Positions 7,703-16,568 of a stretch of 45,696 bases of DNA are shown piece after piece. Below the pieces are notes generated by a model. That model did not search any database. It was not told the origin of the DNA and saw only the letters and a program-made list of their open reading frames with translations. A program made the translations under genes and the position numbers. Positions within the stretch are counted from its first letter, which is position 1. The number at the start of each line of letters is the position of its first letter. Origin of the DNA: Imperialibacter sp. EC-SDR9 (GTDB taxonomy: Bacteria; Bacteroidota; Bacteroidia; Cytophagales; Cyclobacteriaceae); the NCBI RefSeq assembly GCF_902498805.1, contig NZ_LR701613.1:1-45696 (forward strand). The letters are read 5' to 3'.

Positions 7703-8668
7703 TTACTCATCGAGACGAATAACATCCCCCTCACTGGCCACACCAAAACCCCTGGCCCTCACAATTTTCCGCACTTCTTTATCCCAAATCAGCGGGTTGG
7801 TATGATTGAAATGAATAAAATGCACCTTGCTTCTTTCACTTTCGGGCAAGTCTTCAAATAGAACCATCGATTCTTCTACAAAAGGGTGGGGCACTTCGCT
7901 CATGTCACGGGCAATTTCTCCGTTTCGAAAAAAGGTGGCATCCAGAAAGGCCACGTCGGCAGATGCTACCAACTCTCTGATGCTTCTGTCCCACTTACTC
8001 CATTTGTCAATATCGGGGATGAAGATAATGCTCTTACTTCCGCTCTCAATGCGGTAGCCCACGGTTTCAGAAAACTCATCCCTGTGTGGAACAAGAAATG
8101 GGGTGATGGAAATGTCAGGAGAAAGCCGGGTTGTTGAATCGGCGGCAAGCTTTTGCAGACTGATATTTTCGAGCGCCACCAGCTGGCTCCAGGGGCCATT
8201 CTCTGTCAAGTAAGACCACATCACAGGCATGCCGTAAACTGGCACATTCGAAGTGCCCATGATCTCTCTACCCAGTTCCATCAAGCCGGTGTAGTGGCCC
8301 ACGTGGGCATGGGTGAGAAAAATGCCATCGGGAGCGGTTTTGTTTAGACCAGACTTTTCATTCAAATCGTGCCATTGGCTTTTGAAGTCTGGCGTGGCTT
8401 CGATCATCCATACTTTGCCGACCGCTCGGTCAACTATGCCGAGGCTAACTACCCGCTCGGCCTCATGTTCGCCGTTGTAGTATCGCATGCAGCATTGCTT
8501 GGTGCAGCCAGCTTGAGGATAGCCAGCGTCTTGCGCAACTCCAAGCACCATAATGAATTGATCAGGCAATTCGGTGGAGGTCTGTTTAATTGAGTTCTCG
8601 GTGCACGAAGGGATGATCATGCTGATCAGCAGAAGGAGCACTACCTTGAAAACTTTCGGGCGTATCAT
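7703..8668 (-). CDS. PqqB-like MBL-fold metallo-hydrolase, predicted lipoprotein
   Basis: A 321-residue metallo-beta-lactamase-fold protein. The metal-binding motif is THAHVGH (119-125), followed by later histidines (HPF, HFNHTNPL) that could complete the site. The N terminus has a lipoprotein signal ending IIPSC (Cys22). A cysteine cluster (GCTKQCC, 54-60) after AQDAGYP resembles the PqqB-type MBL subgroup, whose founder acts in PQQ biosynthesis. No other pqq gene is in the window, so a PQQ role is not supported; an envelope-located hydrolase is more likely. Substrate unknown. The gene is divergent from the M14 peptidase gene. Confidence 0.85.
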   Translation of the reverse strand: MIRPKVFKVVLLLLISMIIPSCTENSIKQTSTELPDQFIMVLGVAQDAGYPQAGCTKQCCMRYYNGEHEAERVVSLGIVDRAVGKVWMIEATPDFKSQWHDLNEKSGLNKTAPDGIFLTHAHVGHYTGLMELGREIMGTSNVPVYGMPVMWSYLTENGPWSQLVALENISLQKLAADSTTRLSPDISITPFLVPHRDEFSETVGYRIESGSKSIIFIPDIDKWSKWDRSIRELVASADVAFLDATFFRNGEIARDMSEVPHPFVEESMVLFEDLPESERSKVHFIHFNHTNPLIWDKEVRKIVRARGFGVASEGDVIRLDE

Positions 8669-8796
8669 GCTTCAATCTAGTGAAACATTCTAAATGTAGG
8701 GTTGATCGTTCAGCAATGAAACCTCCCTTCCATCACATTCTCTTTCAACGGCTCATAGGGCGTCGGTATCTTATTGCATCAATCAAACCGAAAGCC

Positions 8797-10482
8797 ATGT
8801 TTAAAAAGTTGCTCCTCATTACTATCCTCGTAGCCAGCGCTCAGTTCACCCAGGCACAGAAGGAAGATCCTAAAAACCCTAATTGGGCGAAGTATCACAC
8901 CACTGCCGATGCTTACTATTTGCTCCAGGAATGGGCCAAAGCCTATCCGAACCTGACCAAGCTGTATTCTATAGGGGAGACACTGAAAGGCACTCAACTG
9001 ATGGTGCTGGAAATCACCAACAAAAGCAAAGGAGCCGCTGAAGACAAGCCAGCTTATTATTACGATGGCAATATCCACGCTGGGGAGCTTACGGGGGCCG
9101 AAGTAGCGCTGCAATACACCTGGCTGCTGCTCAGCAGCTATGGCAAAGACCCACGCATCACCAACCTGGTTGACACCCGCACCATTTACATCCGGCCCAA
9201 GTTCAATCCCGATGGGGCTGACATTGCCCTGACTACTCCCCAGGCGCTGCGCAGCACACCCCGACCCTACGATCAAGATGGCGACGGGCTGCTCGACGAA
9301 GATCCGGGCAACGACCTGAACAATGACAATTTCATCACCGATATGCGGGTGAAGAACCCGACAGGCAAATGGAAAATCAGCCTGGAAGATTCCCGTATTA
9401 TGGTGGAAAGAGAGCCCAACGACCTGAGTGGCGACTTCTATGACATGTATGACGAAGGTATTGACGATGACAACGACGGATTGTACAACGAAGACGGCAT
9501 TGGCGGCATTGACATGAATCGCAACTTCCCCCGCAACTGGGGACTGGAGTCGGAGCAAAAGGGAGCGGGCCCTTATCCGCTTTCGGAGCCGGAGACGAGG
9601 GCAACAATTGAGTTTTTGAGTACGCACCGCAATATTACTGGCATTTTCCATGGCCACACTGCCGCTGGCTTCCTTTACCGATTGCCTTCAACTACTAATT
9701 GGGACAACTTTAATATGGAAGATCAGCGCCTCATCCTTGAACTCTCCGACAAATATGCCACTACCACCAGCCAGAAAGTGGTGCCCAGCTATAGCAATCC
9801 ACGGCTGCACCGCCACGGCACACTGATCAGCTGGGGCTACTGGGACTACGGTGTCATAGGCTTTGTGCCGGAATTCTGGGGCGCCTTCCAGGCCGACGCC
9901 AATAAAGACGGCCGGGTGTCTGACCTGGAAAGAATGCAATGGAACGATGCTGAGCTGGGTGGCAAGGGTTTTGTGAACTGGCAGGTGTATGATCACCCGC
10001 AGCTCGGTAAAGTTGAAATAGGCGGCTGGGACTATAAGTTTACCCGCCAGAATCCACCCACGAAATACCTGAAGGGAGAAATAGAAAAGTATGTCGAGTG
10101 GATGCTATGGCTGGCAGAAACCGGCCCGAAGATCGCCGTTTCACAACCGAAAGTAGAAGTGCTCGAAAAAGGTAAGTTGGTGAAAGTGAGCCTGACGGTA
10201 GAAAACGACGGCTATTTGCCGACAAATATCACGGAAAGAGCCATAGAGCTGGAGATAGCCAAACCAGTTAGGGCGATCGTGGATCTAAGCGGCGCCGAGC
10301 TGGTCAGTGGTAAAATGAGAACAGATCTGGGAAACCTCGCCGGGCGCCGAGATGGAGAAAGTGCCGACCGCACCAAAACGATTGAATATGTTTTCAAAGT
10401 AACCGTTAGCGCTGCCAAAGCTACCATCACCATTGATTCAGAAAAAGGAGGGAAGGTGAAGAGGGAGATTAGTCTTAAATAA
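8797..10482 (+). CDS. Secreted M14-family zinc carboxypeptidase
   Basis: A 561-residue protein with a signal peptide (MFKKLLLITILVASAQ, cut near 20). The frame is open further upstream (8680), but ATG 8797 starts the signal peptide. The M14 catalytic set is visible: HAGE (His94, Glu97), MNRNF (Asn/Arg about 241-242), FHGH (His285 or His287) and VPEFW (Glu359). An insertion of about 80 residues between 155 and 235 holds two acidic DxDxDG-type loops (DQDGDGLLDED and DDDNDGLYNED) that look like calcium sites. A C-terminal beta domain of about 110 residues follows. It probably trims peptides outside the cytoplasm. The transcript ends at the hairpin at 10487-10516. Confidence 0.93.
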   Translation: MFKKLLLITILVASAQFTQAQKEDPKNPNWAKYHTTADAYYLLQEWAKAYPNLTKLYSIGETLKGTQLMVLEITNKSKGAAEDKPAYYYDGNIHAGELTGAEVALQYTWLLLSSYGKDPRITNLVDTRTIYIRPKFNPDGADIALTTPQALRSTPRPYDQDGDGLLDEDPGNDLNNDNFITDMRVKNPTGKWKISLEDSRIMVEREPNDLSGDFYDMYDEGIDDDNDGLYNEDGIGGIDMNRNFPRNWGLESEQKGAGPYPLSEPETRATIEFLSTHRNITGIFHGHTAAGFLYRLPSTTNWDNFNMEDQRLILELSDKYATTTSQKVVPSYSNPRLHRHGTLISWGYWDYGVIGFVPEFWGAFQADANKDGRVSDLERMQWNDAELGGKGFVNWQVYDHPQLGKVEIGGWDYKFTRQNPPTKYLKGEIEKYVEWMLWLAETGPKIAVSQPKVEVLEKGKLVKVSLTVENDGYLPTNITERAIELEIAKPVRAIVDLSGAELVSGKMRTDLGNLAGRRDGESADRTKTIEYVFKVTVSAAKATITIDSEKGGKVKREISLK

Positions 10483-10486
10483 ACGA

Positions 10487-10516
10487 AAAGAGCTCGCCAT
10501 TTCCGGCGAGCTCTTT
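10487..10516. terminator. Rho-independent-like terminator between convergent genes
   Basis: A 12-bp perfect stem (10487-10498 with 10505-10516), loop of 6 bases, followed by CTTTAACTTT on the plus strand. It lies 4 bp after the carboxypeptidase stop and 18 bp before the end of the convergent E2 gene, so it probably serves both. Confidence 0.85.
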
Positions 10517-10534
10517 CTTTAACTTTAGTTATCT

Positions 10535-11803
10535 TCAAATAGAACGAGTCGTATCAAACTGTTCCAAATAATCTGCTACCTTTCTCACAAACATGCCGCC
10601 GAGTGCGCCATCTACCACCCGGTGGTCGTAGCTGTGGCTGAGGAACATCATGTGGCGGATGCCGATAAAGTCGCCCTGTGGGGTTTCGATTACCGCTGGC
10701 TTTTTCTTTACAGCGCCCACAGCCATAATAGCCACCTGAGGCTGCATAATGATAGGCGTACCCATGATATTGCCAAACCCACCCACATTGGAGATGGTAT
10801 ATGTACCGCCCGATAACTCATCCGGCTTCAGACTGTTGGTGCGGGCACGTTCAGCCAGGTCGTTCACAGCATGGGTGATGCCGAGGAGGCTCAGCTTGTC
10901 TGCATTTTTGATCACAGGCACGATCAGGTTGCCTGAAGGCAGGGCTACGGCCATGCCAATGTGTACCGCCTGGTGTCTGATAATTTTTGTGCCATCCACT
11001 GAGATATTGATCATCGGAAAGTCCTTAATGGCCTTCACAATGGCTTCAATGAAAATGGGGGTGTAGGTAAGTGCAGCCTTTTCTTTTTCCAAGAAAGGGC
11101 GCTTCCATTTGTTTCTCCAATTCACCACGTTGGTCACGTCTACTTCCACAAACGAGGTCACGTGGGCACTGATCTGCCTGCTGCTTAGCATGCGTTCTGC
11201 AATCATCTTGCGCATGCGATCCATTTCGATGATTTCGTCGTCGCCGCTGTAGGTGATTTTTACAGGTTCGGCTACTTTAGGAGCAGCACCTTTTCCTCTG
11301 GTTTGAATGTAAGCGAGGATGTCATTTTTGGTCACACGGCCTTCCTTGCCATTGCCGGGAATTCCTTCTAATTCTGAAGTGCTGATCTTTTCCTCTTTGG
11401 CAATACTCATCACGAGGGGAGAGTAGAACCTGTCGGAGCTAGGCTTTGCCACGGGGGCGTGGCTCACTGCTGCTACGGCGGTATCGACCATTTCCGTAGC
11501 GAGCGCCACAGCGTCTTTCCCATTCTCCGAAGCGTCGGGAGCATGGCCGTTCTCGCCACTCCCTTCTATTTCTATGATAGCAATGGCTTTGCCCACCTGC
11601 ACTACTTCACCCTCTTTGGCCAAAATCTCTTTCAACACGCCAGCGTGGGTGGCGGGCACCTCCGTATCCACTTTGTCAGTAGCCACTTCCAGCACTGACT
11701 CATCCTGTTCAATGGTCTCTCCTGGCTTTTTCAACCATGAAAGGATGGTTCCTTCCATTATACTTTCACCCATTTTGGGCATCACCATTTCAACTACTGC
11801 CAT
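10535..11803 (-). CDS. 2-oxoacid dehydrogenase E2 component (dihydrolipoamide acyltransferase)
   Basis: A 422-residue protein with the standard E2 layout: one lipoyl domain (lipoylated lysine Lys44 in EVATDKVDTEV), an alanine/glycine-rich linker, a peripheral subunit-binding domain (YSPLVMSIAKEEKISTSEL, from about 127) and a catalytic domain ending with DHRVVDG (catalytic His394). It transfers acyl groups from lipoyl-lysine to CoA. The acyl specificity (branched-chain, 2-oxoglutarate or pyruvate) cannot be set from this alone; the sequence is closer to the branched-chain or unspecified E2 type in my judgement. No E1 or E3 gene is adjacent, so it works with subunits encoded elsewhere. It may be co-transcribed with nothing; the gap to cinA is 231 bp. 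Confidence 0.93.
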   Translation of the reverse strand: MAVVEMVMPKMGESIMEGTILSWLKKPGETIEQDESVLEVATDKVDTEVPATHAGVLKEILAKEGEVVQVGKAIAIIEIEGSGENGHAPDASENGKDAVALATEMVDTAVAAVSHAPVAKPSSDRFYSPLVMSIAKEEKISTSELEGIPGNGKEGRVTKNDILAYIQTRGKGAAPKVAEPVKITYSGDDEIIEMDRMRKMIAERMLSSRQISAHVTSFVEVDVTNVVNWRNKWKRPFLEKEKAALTYTPIFIEAIVKAIKDFPMINISVDGTKIIRHQAVHIGMAVALPSGNLIVPVIKNADKLSLLGITHAVNDLAERARTNSLKPDELSGGTYTISNVGGFGNIMGTPIIMQPQVAIMAVGAVKKKPAVIETPQGDFIGIRHMMFLSHSYDHRVVDGALGGMFVRKVADYLEQFDTTRSI

Positions 11804-12034
11804 GTCACTAAGTATTTCGTATCCTTTTGGGTAATAGGTTATTTGTATTGTTGTTTGTTGCTTTTCAAAACATTCTTCTAATTCATCGTCTTTTTATAGA
11901 CGAAAACCTAAGAATCGTTTGTTTACAAAATAGAGTTCACGGCCTCTAAGTTAACATTTTAATGGGAATGATGTGCAATTTTTCCTTGCAGTGTCGTAAG
12001 CTTTGCCAAACTACCGCTATCTCACTTGTTTCTA

Positions 12035-13294
12035 TTAGGCCCGTGCTTCCATTTCCATCAGCGACGTCCTCAAAAGATTGAGTGTGTGCAACGCACTGGC
12101 GTGGATATTGATTTGCCTGTCGGTGGTTAGTTGCAGTTTTCTGGTAAAAGTTTGGCCTTCGAAAGCACAGGCAATCCACACAGTGCCTACCGGTTTTTCA
12201 GGTGTGCCTCCGTCAGGCCCCGCCACGCCCGAGGTAGCCAGGCCAATATCCGTTTTTAGCCTTTTTTTCACGCCCTCGGCCATTTGTCGCACCGTTTCTT
12301 CGCTCACTGCGCCAACTGTGTCGAGTGTTTCCTGCTTCACACCCAACTCATCGGTTTTGATACGGTTGTCGTAGGAGATAATGCTGCCCATATAATAGGC
12401 AGAACTGCCTGGGACGCTCGTGATCTCATGGGCCAGGTAACCACCTGTGCAGCTTTCGGCGGTAGACACGGTTAGCTTGCGCTCCAGTAGCAGTTTGCCG
12501 ATGGCTGATTCAATGGTTTCCTGGTCGTAACCGTACACAAATTTTTGGATGTCGGGCAGCACCCGGTCGATCTGCTCCTGTACCTCTTTTGCCAGCGTAT
12601 CGAGGTTTGGGCCGGCACCCGTTAGGCGCAGCTTCACCTCTCCCGGACTGGGAAGGTAGGCCAATTTGATATGAGGAGGCAGGCTGGTTTCCCACCACTC
12701 AATTTTGTCCGACAACCATGATTCACCAATGCCAATGGTGCGGATCATTTTGTGGTAGATAACCGGTAGGGTGTATTTCTCTCTAAGCCTTGGGATCACC
12801 TGTTCGCTGATCAACACCTTCATTTCATAAGGCACGCCCGGTAGCGACACAAAGGTTTTATTGCCTCTTTCGAACCACATCCCAGGCGCTGTGCCCATGC
12901 GGTTGGTCAGCTTTGTGCTTCCAACTGGCAACCACGCTTGCTGGCGATTGGTGTCAGTCATTTGAAAGCCTCGTTTCTCGAAAAGCATAGTGATTTCTGC
13001 CAATGCTTCTTCATGCAATGCCAGCGCCATACCAAAATACCTGGCCAATAGTGGTTTGGTGAGATCATCCTTTGTTGGGCCCAGGCCGCCAGTGATGATG
13101 ATAATATCAGCTCTTTTTTCTGCTTCCGCAAAGGCGGTCATCATTTCGTTTTCCACGTCGCCCACGGTGGTTTTACGAATCACTTTGATGCCACGCTCCG
13201 AGAGCTGCTGCCCGATCCAGGTGGAGTTGGTGTCGTGGATTTGTCCATAGAGGATTTCATCGCCTATGCTGAGTATTTCTGCGTTGATGTGCAT
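12035..13294 (-). CDS. cinA: CinA: competence/damage-inducible protein, nicotinamide-nucleotide amidohydrolase
   Basis: A 419-residue two-domain CinA. The N-terminal MoCF-like domain has TGGLGPTKDD (about 69-78), associated with ADP-ribose pyrophosphatase activity. The C-terminal PncC-type amidase domain contains STAESCTGG (about 279-287) and a SGVAGPDGGTPEKPVGTVWI segment. Together these recycle the pyridine nucleotide by-products NMN and ADP-ribose. The length is normal and both domains look complete. The gene stands between the E2 gene and a divergent DUF4197 gene, with no partner genes nearby. Confidence 0.95.
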   Translation of the reverse strand: MHINAEILSIGDEILYGQIHDTNSTWIGQQLSERGIKVIRKTTVGDVENEMMTAFAEAEKRADIIIITGGLGPTKDDLTKPLLARYFGMALALHEEALAEITMLFEKRGFQMTDTNRQQAWLPVGSTKLTNRMGTAPGMWFERGNKTFVSLPGVPYEMKVLISEQVIPRLREKYTLPVIYHKMIRTIGIGESWLSDKIEWWETSLPPHIKLAYLPSPGEVKLRLTGAGPNLDTLAKEVQEQIDRVLPDIQKFVYGYDQETIESAIGKLLLERKLTVSTAESCTGGYLAHEITSVPGSSAYYMGSIISYDNRIKTDELGVKQETLDTVGAVSEETVRQMAEGVKKRLKTDIGLATSGVAGPDGGTPEKPVGTVWIACAFEGQTFTRKLQLTTDRQINIHASALHTLNLLRTSLMEMEARA

Positions 13295-13452
13295 GGATGG
13301 GATGTTGTTCGTTATTCTGGCGAAAGTTAACAGATCGCTGTGTTATCAAGCTGGCTTCGGCTACATTAAATTCCTGCCAAATTTGTAACATCGTTTTTTA
13401 GCTATAAAGATATAAAGTGGTTTTATTTGAAAAAGTTTAAAACAGCTACGTA

Positions 13453-14172
13453 ATGAGATTTTTATCTGCAACAATATTGGCTTTTGGCATGCTGGCAATT
13501 TCGGCCTGCTCAGTTCAGCAAATACAGAAAACAGTTGACGGCTACCTGAAAGACTCCAAGCCAACCACCGAGGAGGTGGTATCGGGCTTGAAGGAGGCGC
13601 TGGAAAAAGGGATTACCAACGGAGCCAAAAAAGCCTCTGCTGTAGATGGTTACTACAAAAACCCTCAGATCAAGATTCCTTTTCCTCCTGACGTGCAAAA
13701 AGTGGAGACAAAGCTCCGTCAGTTGGGGATGGATAAGCAGGTGGATCAGTTCATTGAAACGCTCAACAGGGGAGCTGAAGAAGCGGCCAAGCAGGCAACG
13801 CCAATTTTTGTGAGTGCGATTAAGCAAATGACAATCAACGATGCCTGGAATATCCTGAAAGGAGACAAGGACGCCGCCACTCAATACTTGCAGAAAACAA
13901 CGACCAGTCAACTTGAGGGCAAATTTAAGCCTGTCATTCAAAAGGCGTTGGACAAGGTGAATGCCACAAAATATTATGGTGACCTGGTGAATACCTACAA
14001 TAAGGTTCCTTTTGTAGACAAGGTGAATCCCGACCTCAACGACTACGCAACTACATTGGCTATTGATGGTCTGTTCAAGCTGGTGGCTCAGGAAGAAGCC
14101 AATATCCGCAGCAATCCCGCCGCCCGAACTACCGAGCTGTTAAAGAAGGTGTTCAAGGAGCAGGATAATTGA
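13453..14172 (+). CDS. DUF4197 domain lipoprotein
   Basis: A 239-residue predicted lipoprotein. The signal peptide ends AISAC (Cys19), so it should be lipid-anchored. The remaining sequence is mostly helical and matches the DUF4197 pattern: GLKEALEKGITNGAKK (about 46-61), a GYYKNPQIKIPFP motif and an ending with LDGLFKLVAQEE-like helices. The function is unknown. It is a monocistronic gene between cinA (divergent, 158 bp away) and the toxin-antitoxin pair (convergent). The intergenic sequence 13295-13452 is AT-rich with a TTTATTTG box (13424 region) one base off the TAnnTTTG consensus. Confidence 0.9.
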   Translation: MRFLSATILAFGMLAISACSVQQIQKTVDGYLKDSKPTTEEVVSGLKEALEKGITNGAKKASAVDGYYKNPQIKIPFPPDVQKVETKLRQLGMDKQVDQFIETLNRGAEEAAKQATPIFVSAIKQMTINDAWNILKGDKDAATQYLQKTTTSQLEGKFKPVIQKALDKVNATKYYGDLVNTYNKVPFVDKVNPDLNDYATTLAIDGLFKLVAQEEANIRSNPAARTTELLKKVFKEQDN

Positions 14173-14214
14173 TTGGAGGGATAAAGTTGAAAACCAGTTA
14201 AATCTGAGAAATTA

Positions 14215-14610
14215 CTACTGAATTTCGTAAGGGTTTGCCAATTTCAAAGCTTGTATATTTTTGAAGTCATTGATATTTCTCGTCAAAAGAGTCAAGTCAA
14301 ATTCGACGGCAGTGGCGGCAATGATCGCATCGGGTAGTTTTACCTTATGAGCTTTGCGGATTTCAGCAGTTTTCATTTTAACAGCGCTTTCAAGCTCAAA
14401 TACCCATGCATCCTCAATGAAGTTTTTTACTACTTCCAGGTCTTTTTCTGTTGGCGCACTCCAGCACAAGAGTTCAATCTCAGTAATACTTGAAATTGAT
14501 GGTTGAGAATTAGCTAAAATAGCGTCTATGAATTTTTCTGCAGATGGAGAAAATTGTTGCTGTAGATAGTAGATGACTACATTGGTATCCCAAAGGTATT
14601 CTATTCCCAT
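14215..14610 (-). CDS. PIN-domain toxin (VapC-like)
   Basis: A 131-residue PIN-domain ribonuclease toxin. The acidic active-site residues are visible: Asp8 (LWDTN), Glu44 (ITEIELL), Asp94 (KLPDAIIA) and Asp115 (RNINDF). The cognate antitoxin gene lies immediately upstream and overlaps by 10 nt, the usual VapBC arrangement. VapC toxins cleave RNA, commonly tRNA or rRNA; the target of this one is not predictable. The length and motif order are complete, so it should be active. It ends 42 bp after the convergent DUF4197 stop. Confidence 0.92.
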   Translation of the reverse strand: MGIEYLWDTNVVIYYLQQQFSPSAEKFIDAILANSQPSISSITEIELLCWSAPTEKDLEVVKNFIEDAWVFELESAVKMKTAEIRKAHKVKLPDAIIAATAVEFDLTLLTRNINDFKNIQALKLANPYEIQ

Positions 14611-14804
14611 TCGTCTCGCAGATCATCAAGCTGCTTGTCAATATCATGCAGTGGCTGCTTGGTCATGGCTCCTTTGTACTTAGCCCAGTTAGTCGTTTTG
14701 TCAACCAGCTTTTCTCTTCGAACCCTGATGAGCTTAAGTAGCTCTAAATCTTTTAATAAGCTAATTGCCTTTTCGTTTATAATATCTATCGTAATGGTTC
14801 GCAT
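14601..14804 (-). CDS. VapB-type antitoxin
   Basis: A 67-residue protein encoded directly upstream of the PIN toxin and overlapping it. The N terminus (MRTITIDIINEKAISLL) looks like a strand-helix DNA-binding half, and the C terminus (DIDKQLDDLRDEWE) like the toxin-wrapping helix of this antitoxin group in Bacteroidota. Autoregulation is likely: a 10-bp palindrome GTTCATGAAC (14806-14815) sits 1 bp upstream of the start codon, and a TATTTTTG promoter box lies at 14847-14854. The specific antitoxin family name is uncertain. Confidence 0.85.
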   Translation of the reverse strand: MRTITIDIINEKAISLLKDLELLKLIRVRREKLVDKTTNWAKYKGAMTKQPLHDIDKQLDDLRDEWE

Positions 14805-14805
14805 G

Positions 14806-14854
14806 GTTCATGAACTAAAAAAGAGACTCGTGCACTGCTTACAAGTCAAAAATA
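14806..14854 (-). promoter_or_regulatory. Promoter and palindromic operator of the vapBC pair
   Basis: TATTTTTG on the minus strand (14847-14854) matches the Bacteroidota -7 box TAnnTTTG. The 10-bp perfect palindrome GTTCATGAAC at 14806-14815 lies between this box and the antitoxin ATG, a plausible site for the antitoxin or toxin-antitoxin complex. Its autoregulatory role is inference. Confidence 0.4.
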
Positions 14855-14869
14855 ATGAAAAATAGTCAA

Positions 14870-15865
14870 TTATCTTGTCTGACTTTTATACCATCCCAAT
14901 TTCTTAGCAATAGCCGTGCTGCCCCAAATCAGCAAAAACATCTCCAAAGCCCTTTTAATCAGTAGCACAGTGTCATTGCCTTTCAACCCTACAGCCCTGA
15001 TCAGTTGATCAAGGAGAATGCTGCTCCCCACCAATACCGCAATGGCCAGCACCACTCTTAAGACCCGGATCGGCCACTTACCTTCATCTGAAGGGAATCC
15101 CTGCAAGCCAATGAGGAGGAAAGCAATGTTGAGCCCCAGGAATTGAGCAGCTATGCTGTTGCCCAGGACAATGAAAATGATGGGAAGTATAACACAAGAA
15201 GAAATGAAAATGAGAGTAGGCATATTCATTTGCAGTCGCAGCCTGCTGAGGGAGAGATAGGCCGAAAGTTTATTCTTTTTGATCAGGAAAAACCATGCCA
15301 GCCAAACGGTGATGCCACCGAGAACGAGCCCACCCAGCACATCGGCCAGGAAGTGCCTGCCGAGGTACATGCGTGAAAAGGGCATTAGTGCAATGATAAT
15401 GATGGCTGCCACCCTCACCCAGGTTCGGTTAAACAATAATCCAATGCCACCCCAGTAAGCCACCGAGCCACTTACATGGCCTGAAGGAAATCCGTAAGAG
15501 TCCAGCTTGTTTTCTCTGTAATATTCGATGGCTTCCGGCGTTGGCAAGCTAAAAAAGGACTCTCCACCCTTTCTGACGAAAGGAGAAGCTGCGTTGAACT
15601 CATCGACCAGGTGCTTGAGTGATGAATCGACATTTTCCGGGCGGGGCAGGGCAAAGAAATCTTTCAAAAGTGCTCCGGCAAACCCTGTCCAGATAAGCAT
15701 GTGTGTAGCAAGGAAGGCCTTCTTCATATGGATGCCAAAAATGAGCACAATGGCCACGGCAATGAAGGCGGAGTTGTACCCGAGCCTGGTGGTAGCGTCC
15801 ATCAGCCAGTAAATGGCCGGGCTGTCAAAACTCTGGAGGAAATGGTTTGGCTCGGTTTGAAACAT
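14870..15865 (-). CDS. PAP2-family membrane phosphatase
   Basis: A 331-residue phosphatase of the PAP2 (type 2 phosphatidic acid phosphatase) family with about seven hydrophobic segments. The three conserved phosphatase motifs are present: KDFFALPRP (about 68-76), PSGH in GFPSGHVSG (about 125-133) and SRMYLGRHFLADVLGG (about 164-179). Such enzymes remove phosphate from lipid phosphates such as phosphatidic acid or undecaprenyl pyrophosphate; the substrate here is not resolvable. A C-terminal membrane extension of about 130 residues is longer than in minimal family members. It stands alone, close to the vapBC pair upstream of it in transcription order. Confidence 0.92.
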   Translation of the reverse strand: MFQTEPNHFLQSFDSPAIYWLMDATTRLGYNSAFIAVAIVLIFGIHMKKAFLATHMLIWTGFAGALLKDFFALPRPENVDSSLKHLVDEFNAASPFVRKGGESFFSLPTPEAIEYYRENKLDSYGFPSGHVSGSVAYWGGIGLLFNRTWVRVAAIIIIALMPFSRMYLGRHFLADVLGGLVLGGITVWLAWFFLIKKNKLSAYLSLSRLRLQMNMPTLIFISSCVILPIIFIVLGNSIAAQFLGLNIAFLLIGLQGFPSDEGKWPIRVLRVVLAIAVLVGSSILLDQLIRAVGLKGNDTVLLIKRALEMFLLIWGSTAIAKKLGWYKSQTR

Positions 15866-16017
15866 CAGCTGTTTTTTTGCCGAAACTACAGGATTACTCT
15901 GTCAGACAAAAAGACAATTTGACCGATTCTATGAATTTTTATTCAGAAAACATGACATAAATACCTGAAAAATACGTTGGTACATTGATTGATCAGTGAT
16001 GTGGGAATTTAGGATAT

Positions 16018-16419
16018 ATGAAAATGAAGTTATCTGACTCTTTGGTAAAAAACATGGTTGTGACGGCAGATTTGCTGAATACAATCAATGGAGGTATGAG
16101 TCTTCCTTCCACAAAAATGCGGAAGCTGGAAGATTGCTACGAATTGGATGTGGTTGCTCCGGGACTCTCGGTGGAAAACCTCAAAATTGAAATTCACAAC
16201 AGGCACTTGAGTGTGTTTCATTACCTGAACTATAAGACGCCCAATCACACGAATGAACAGGAGGGAGCACCAAATATTGTACATTTGATGCCTATCCCAT
16301 TCGACGTGGAGCTGGATAGCATCACTGCCTTGTATGAAGGAAAGCTCTTGAAAGTCATTATGCCTTTTAACGAGCTGGCTGAGGGGTATTTCAGGAGCAT
16401 CGATATAGACACTTTGTAA
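16018..16419 (+). CDS. Hsp20/alpha-crystallin-like protein
   Basis: A 133-residue protein with a weak alpha-crystallin-like domain (about 35-120): an ELDVVAPGLSVENLKIEI strand pair (about 43-60) and a strand before the C terminus (YEGKLLKVIMPF), where classical small heat-shock proteins have a GVL motif. The canonical A-x-x-x-n-GVL form is replaced by EGKLLKV, so it is a divergent member. Holdase activity is inferred. It starts at ATG 16018 with a TTAGGAT site 7 nt upstream and ends before a hairpin at 16462-16493. It is a single-gene unit between PAP2 and the symporter. Confidence 0.75.
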   Translation: MKMKLSDSLVKNMVVTADLLNTINGGMSLPSTKMRKLEDCYELDVVAPGLSVENLKIEIHNRHLSVFHYLNYKTPNHTNEQEGAPNIVHLMPIPFDVELDSITALYEGKLLKVIMPFNELAEGYFRSIDIDTL

Positions 16420-16461
16420 AAGAGAATAACTATTAAGCATAGTTTTGATTAGTCCTTTTTG

Positions 16462-16493
16462 AAGACCCTGCGAGCGTTTGTCCGTGGGGTCTT
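16462..16493 (+). terminator. Terminator-like hairpin after the Hsp20-like gene
   Basis: An 11-bp stem (16462-16472 with 16483-16493, including two G-T pairs) with a 10-base loop, followed by TGTGTTTT. It lies 43 bp after the Hsp20-like stop and before the symporter promoter. Confidence 0.7.
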
Positions 16494-16507
16494 GTGTTTT
16501 AACGGTA

Positions 16508-16537
16508 TTGTATTCAATTTTTCTACTCCTATTTTTG
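16508..16537 (+). promoter_or_regulatory. Promoter-like TTG / TATTTTTG pair before the symporter
   Basis: TTG at 16508-16510 and TATTTTTG at 16530-16537 are 19 bp apart, matching the -33/-7 layout described for the Bacteroidota main sigma factor. The symporter ATG (16569) follows with a GGAGG site at 16561-16565. Confidence 0.5.
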
Positions 16538-16568
16538 CTGCTCATCTTTTACGTTTCAGCGGAGGCTA

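Noticed and set aside
8779-9657. Long minus-strand frame opposite the M14 peptidase
   Set aside because: It is a shadow of the GC-rich coding sequence, with no signal or domain, opposite a gene with strong catalytic motifs.
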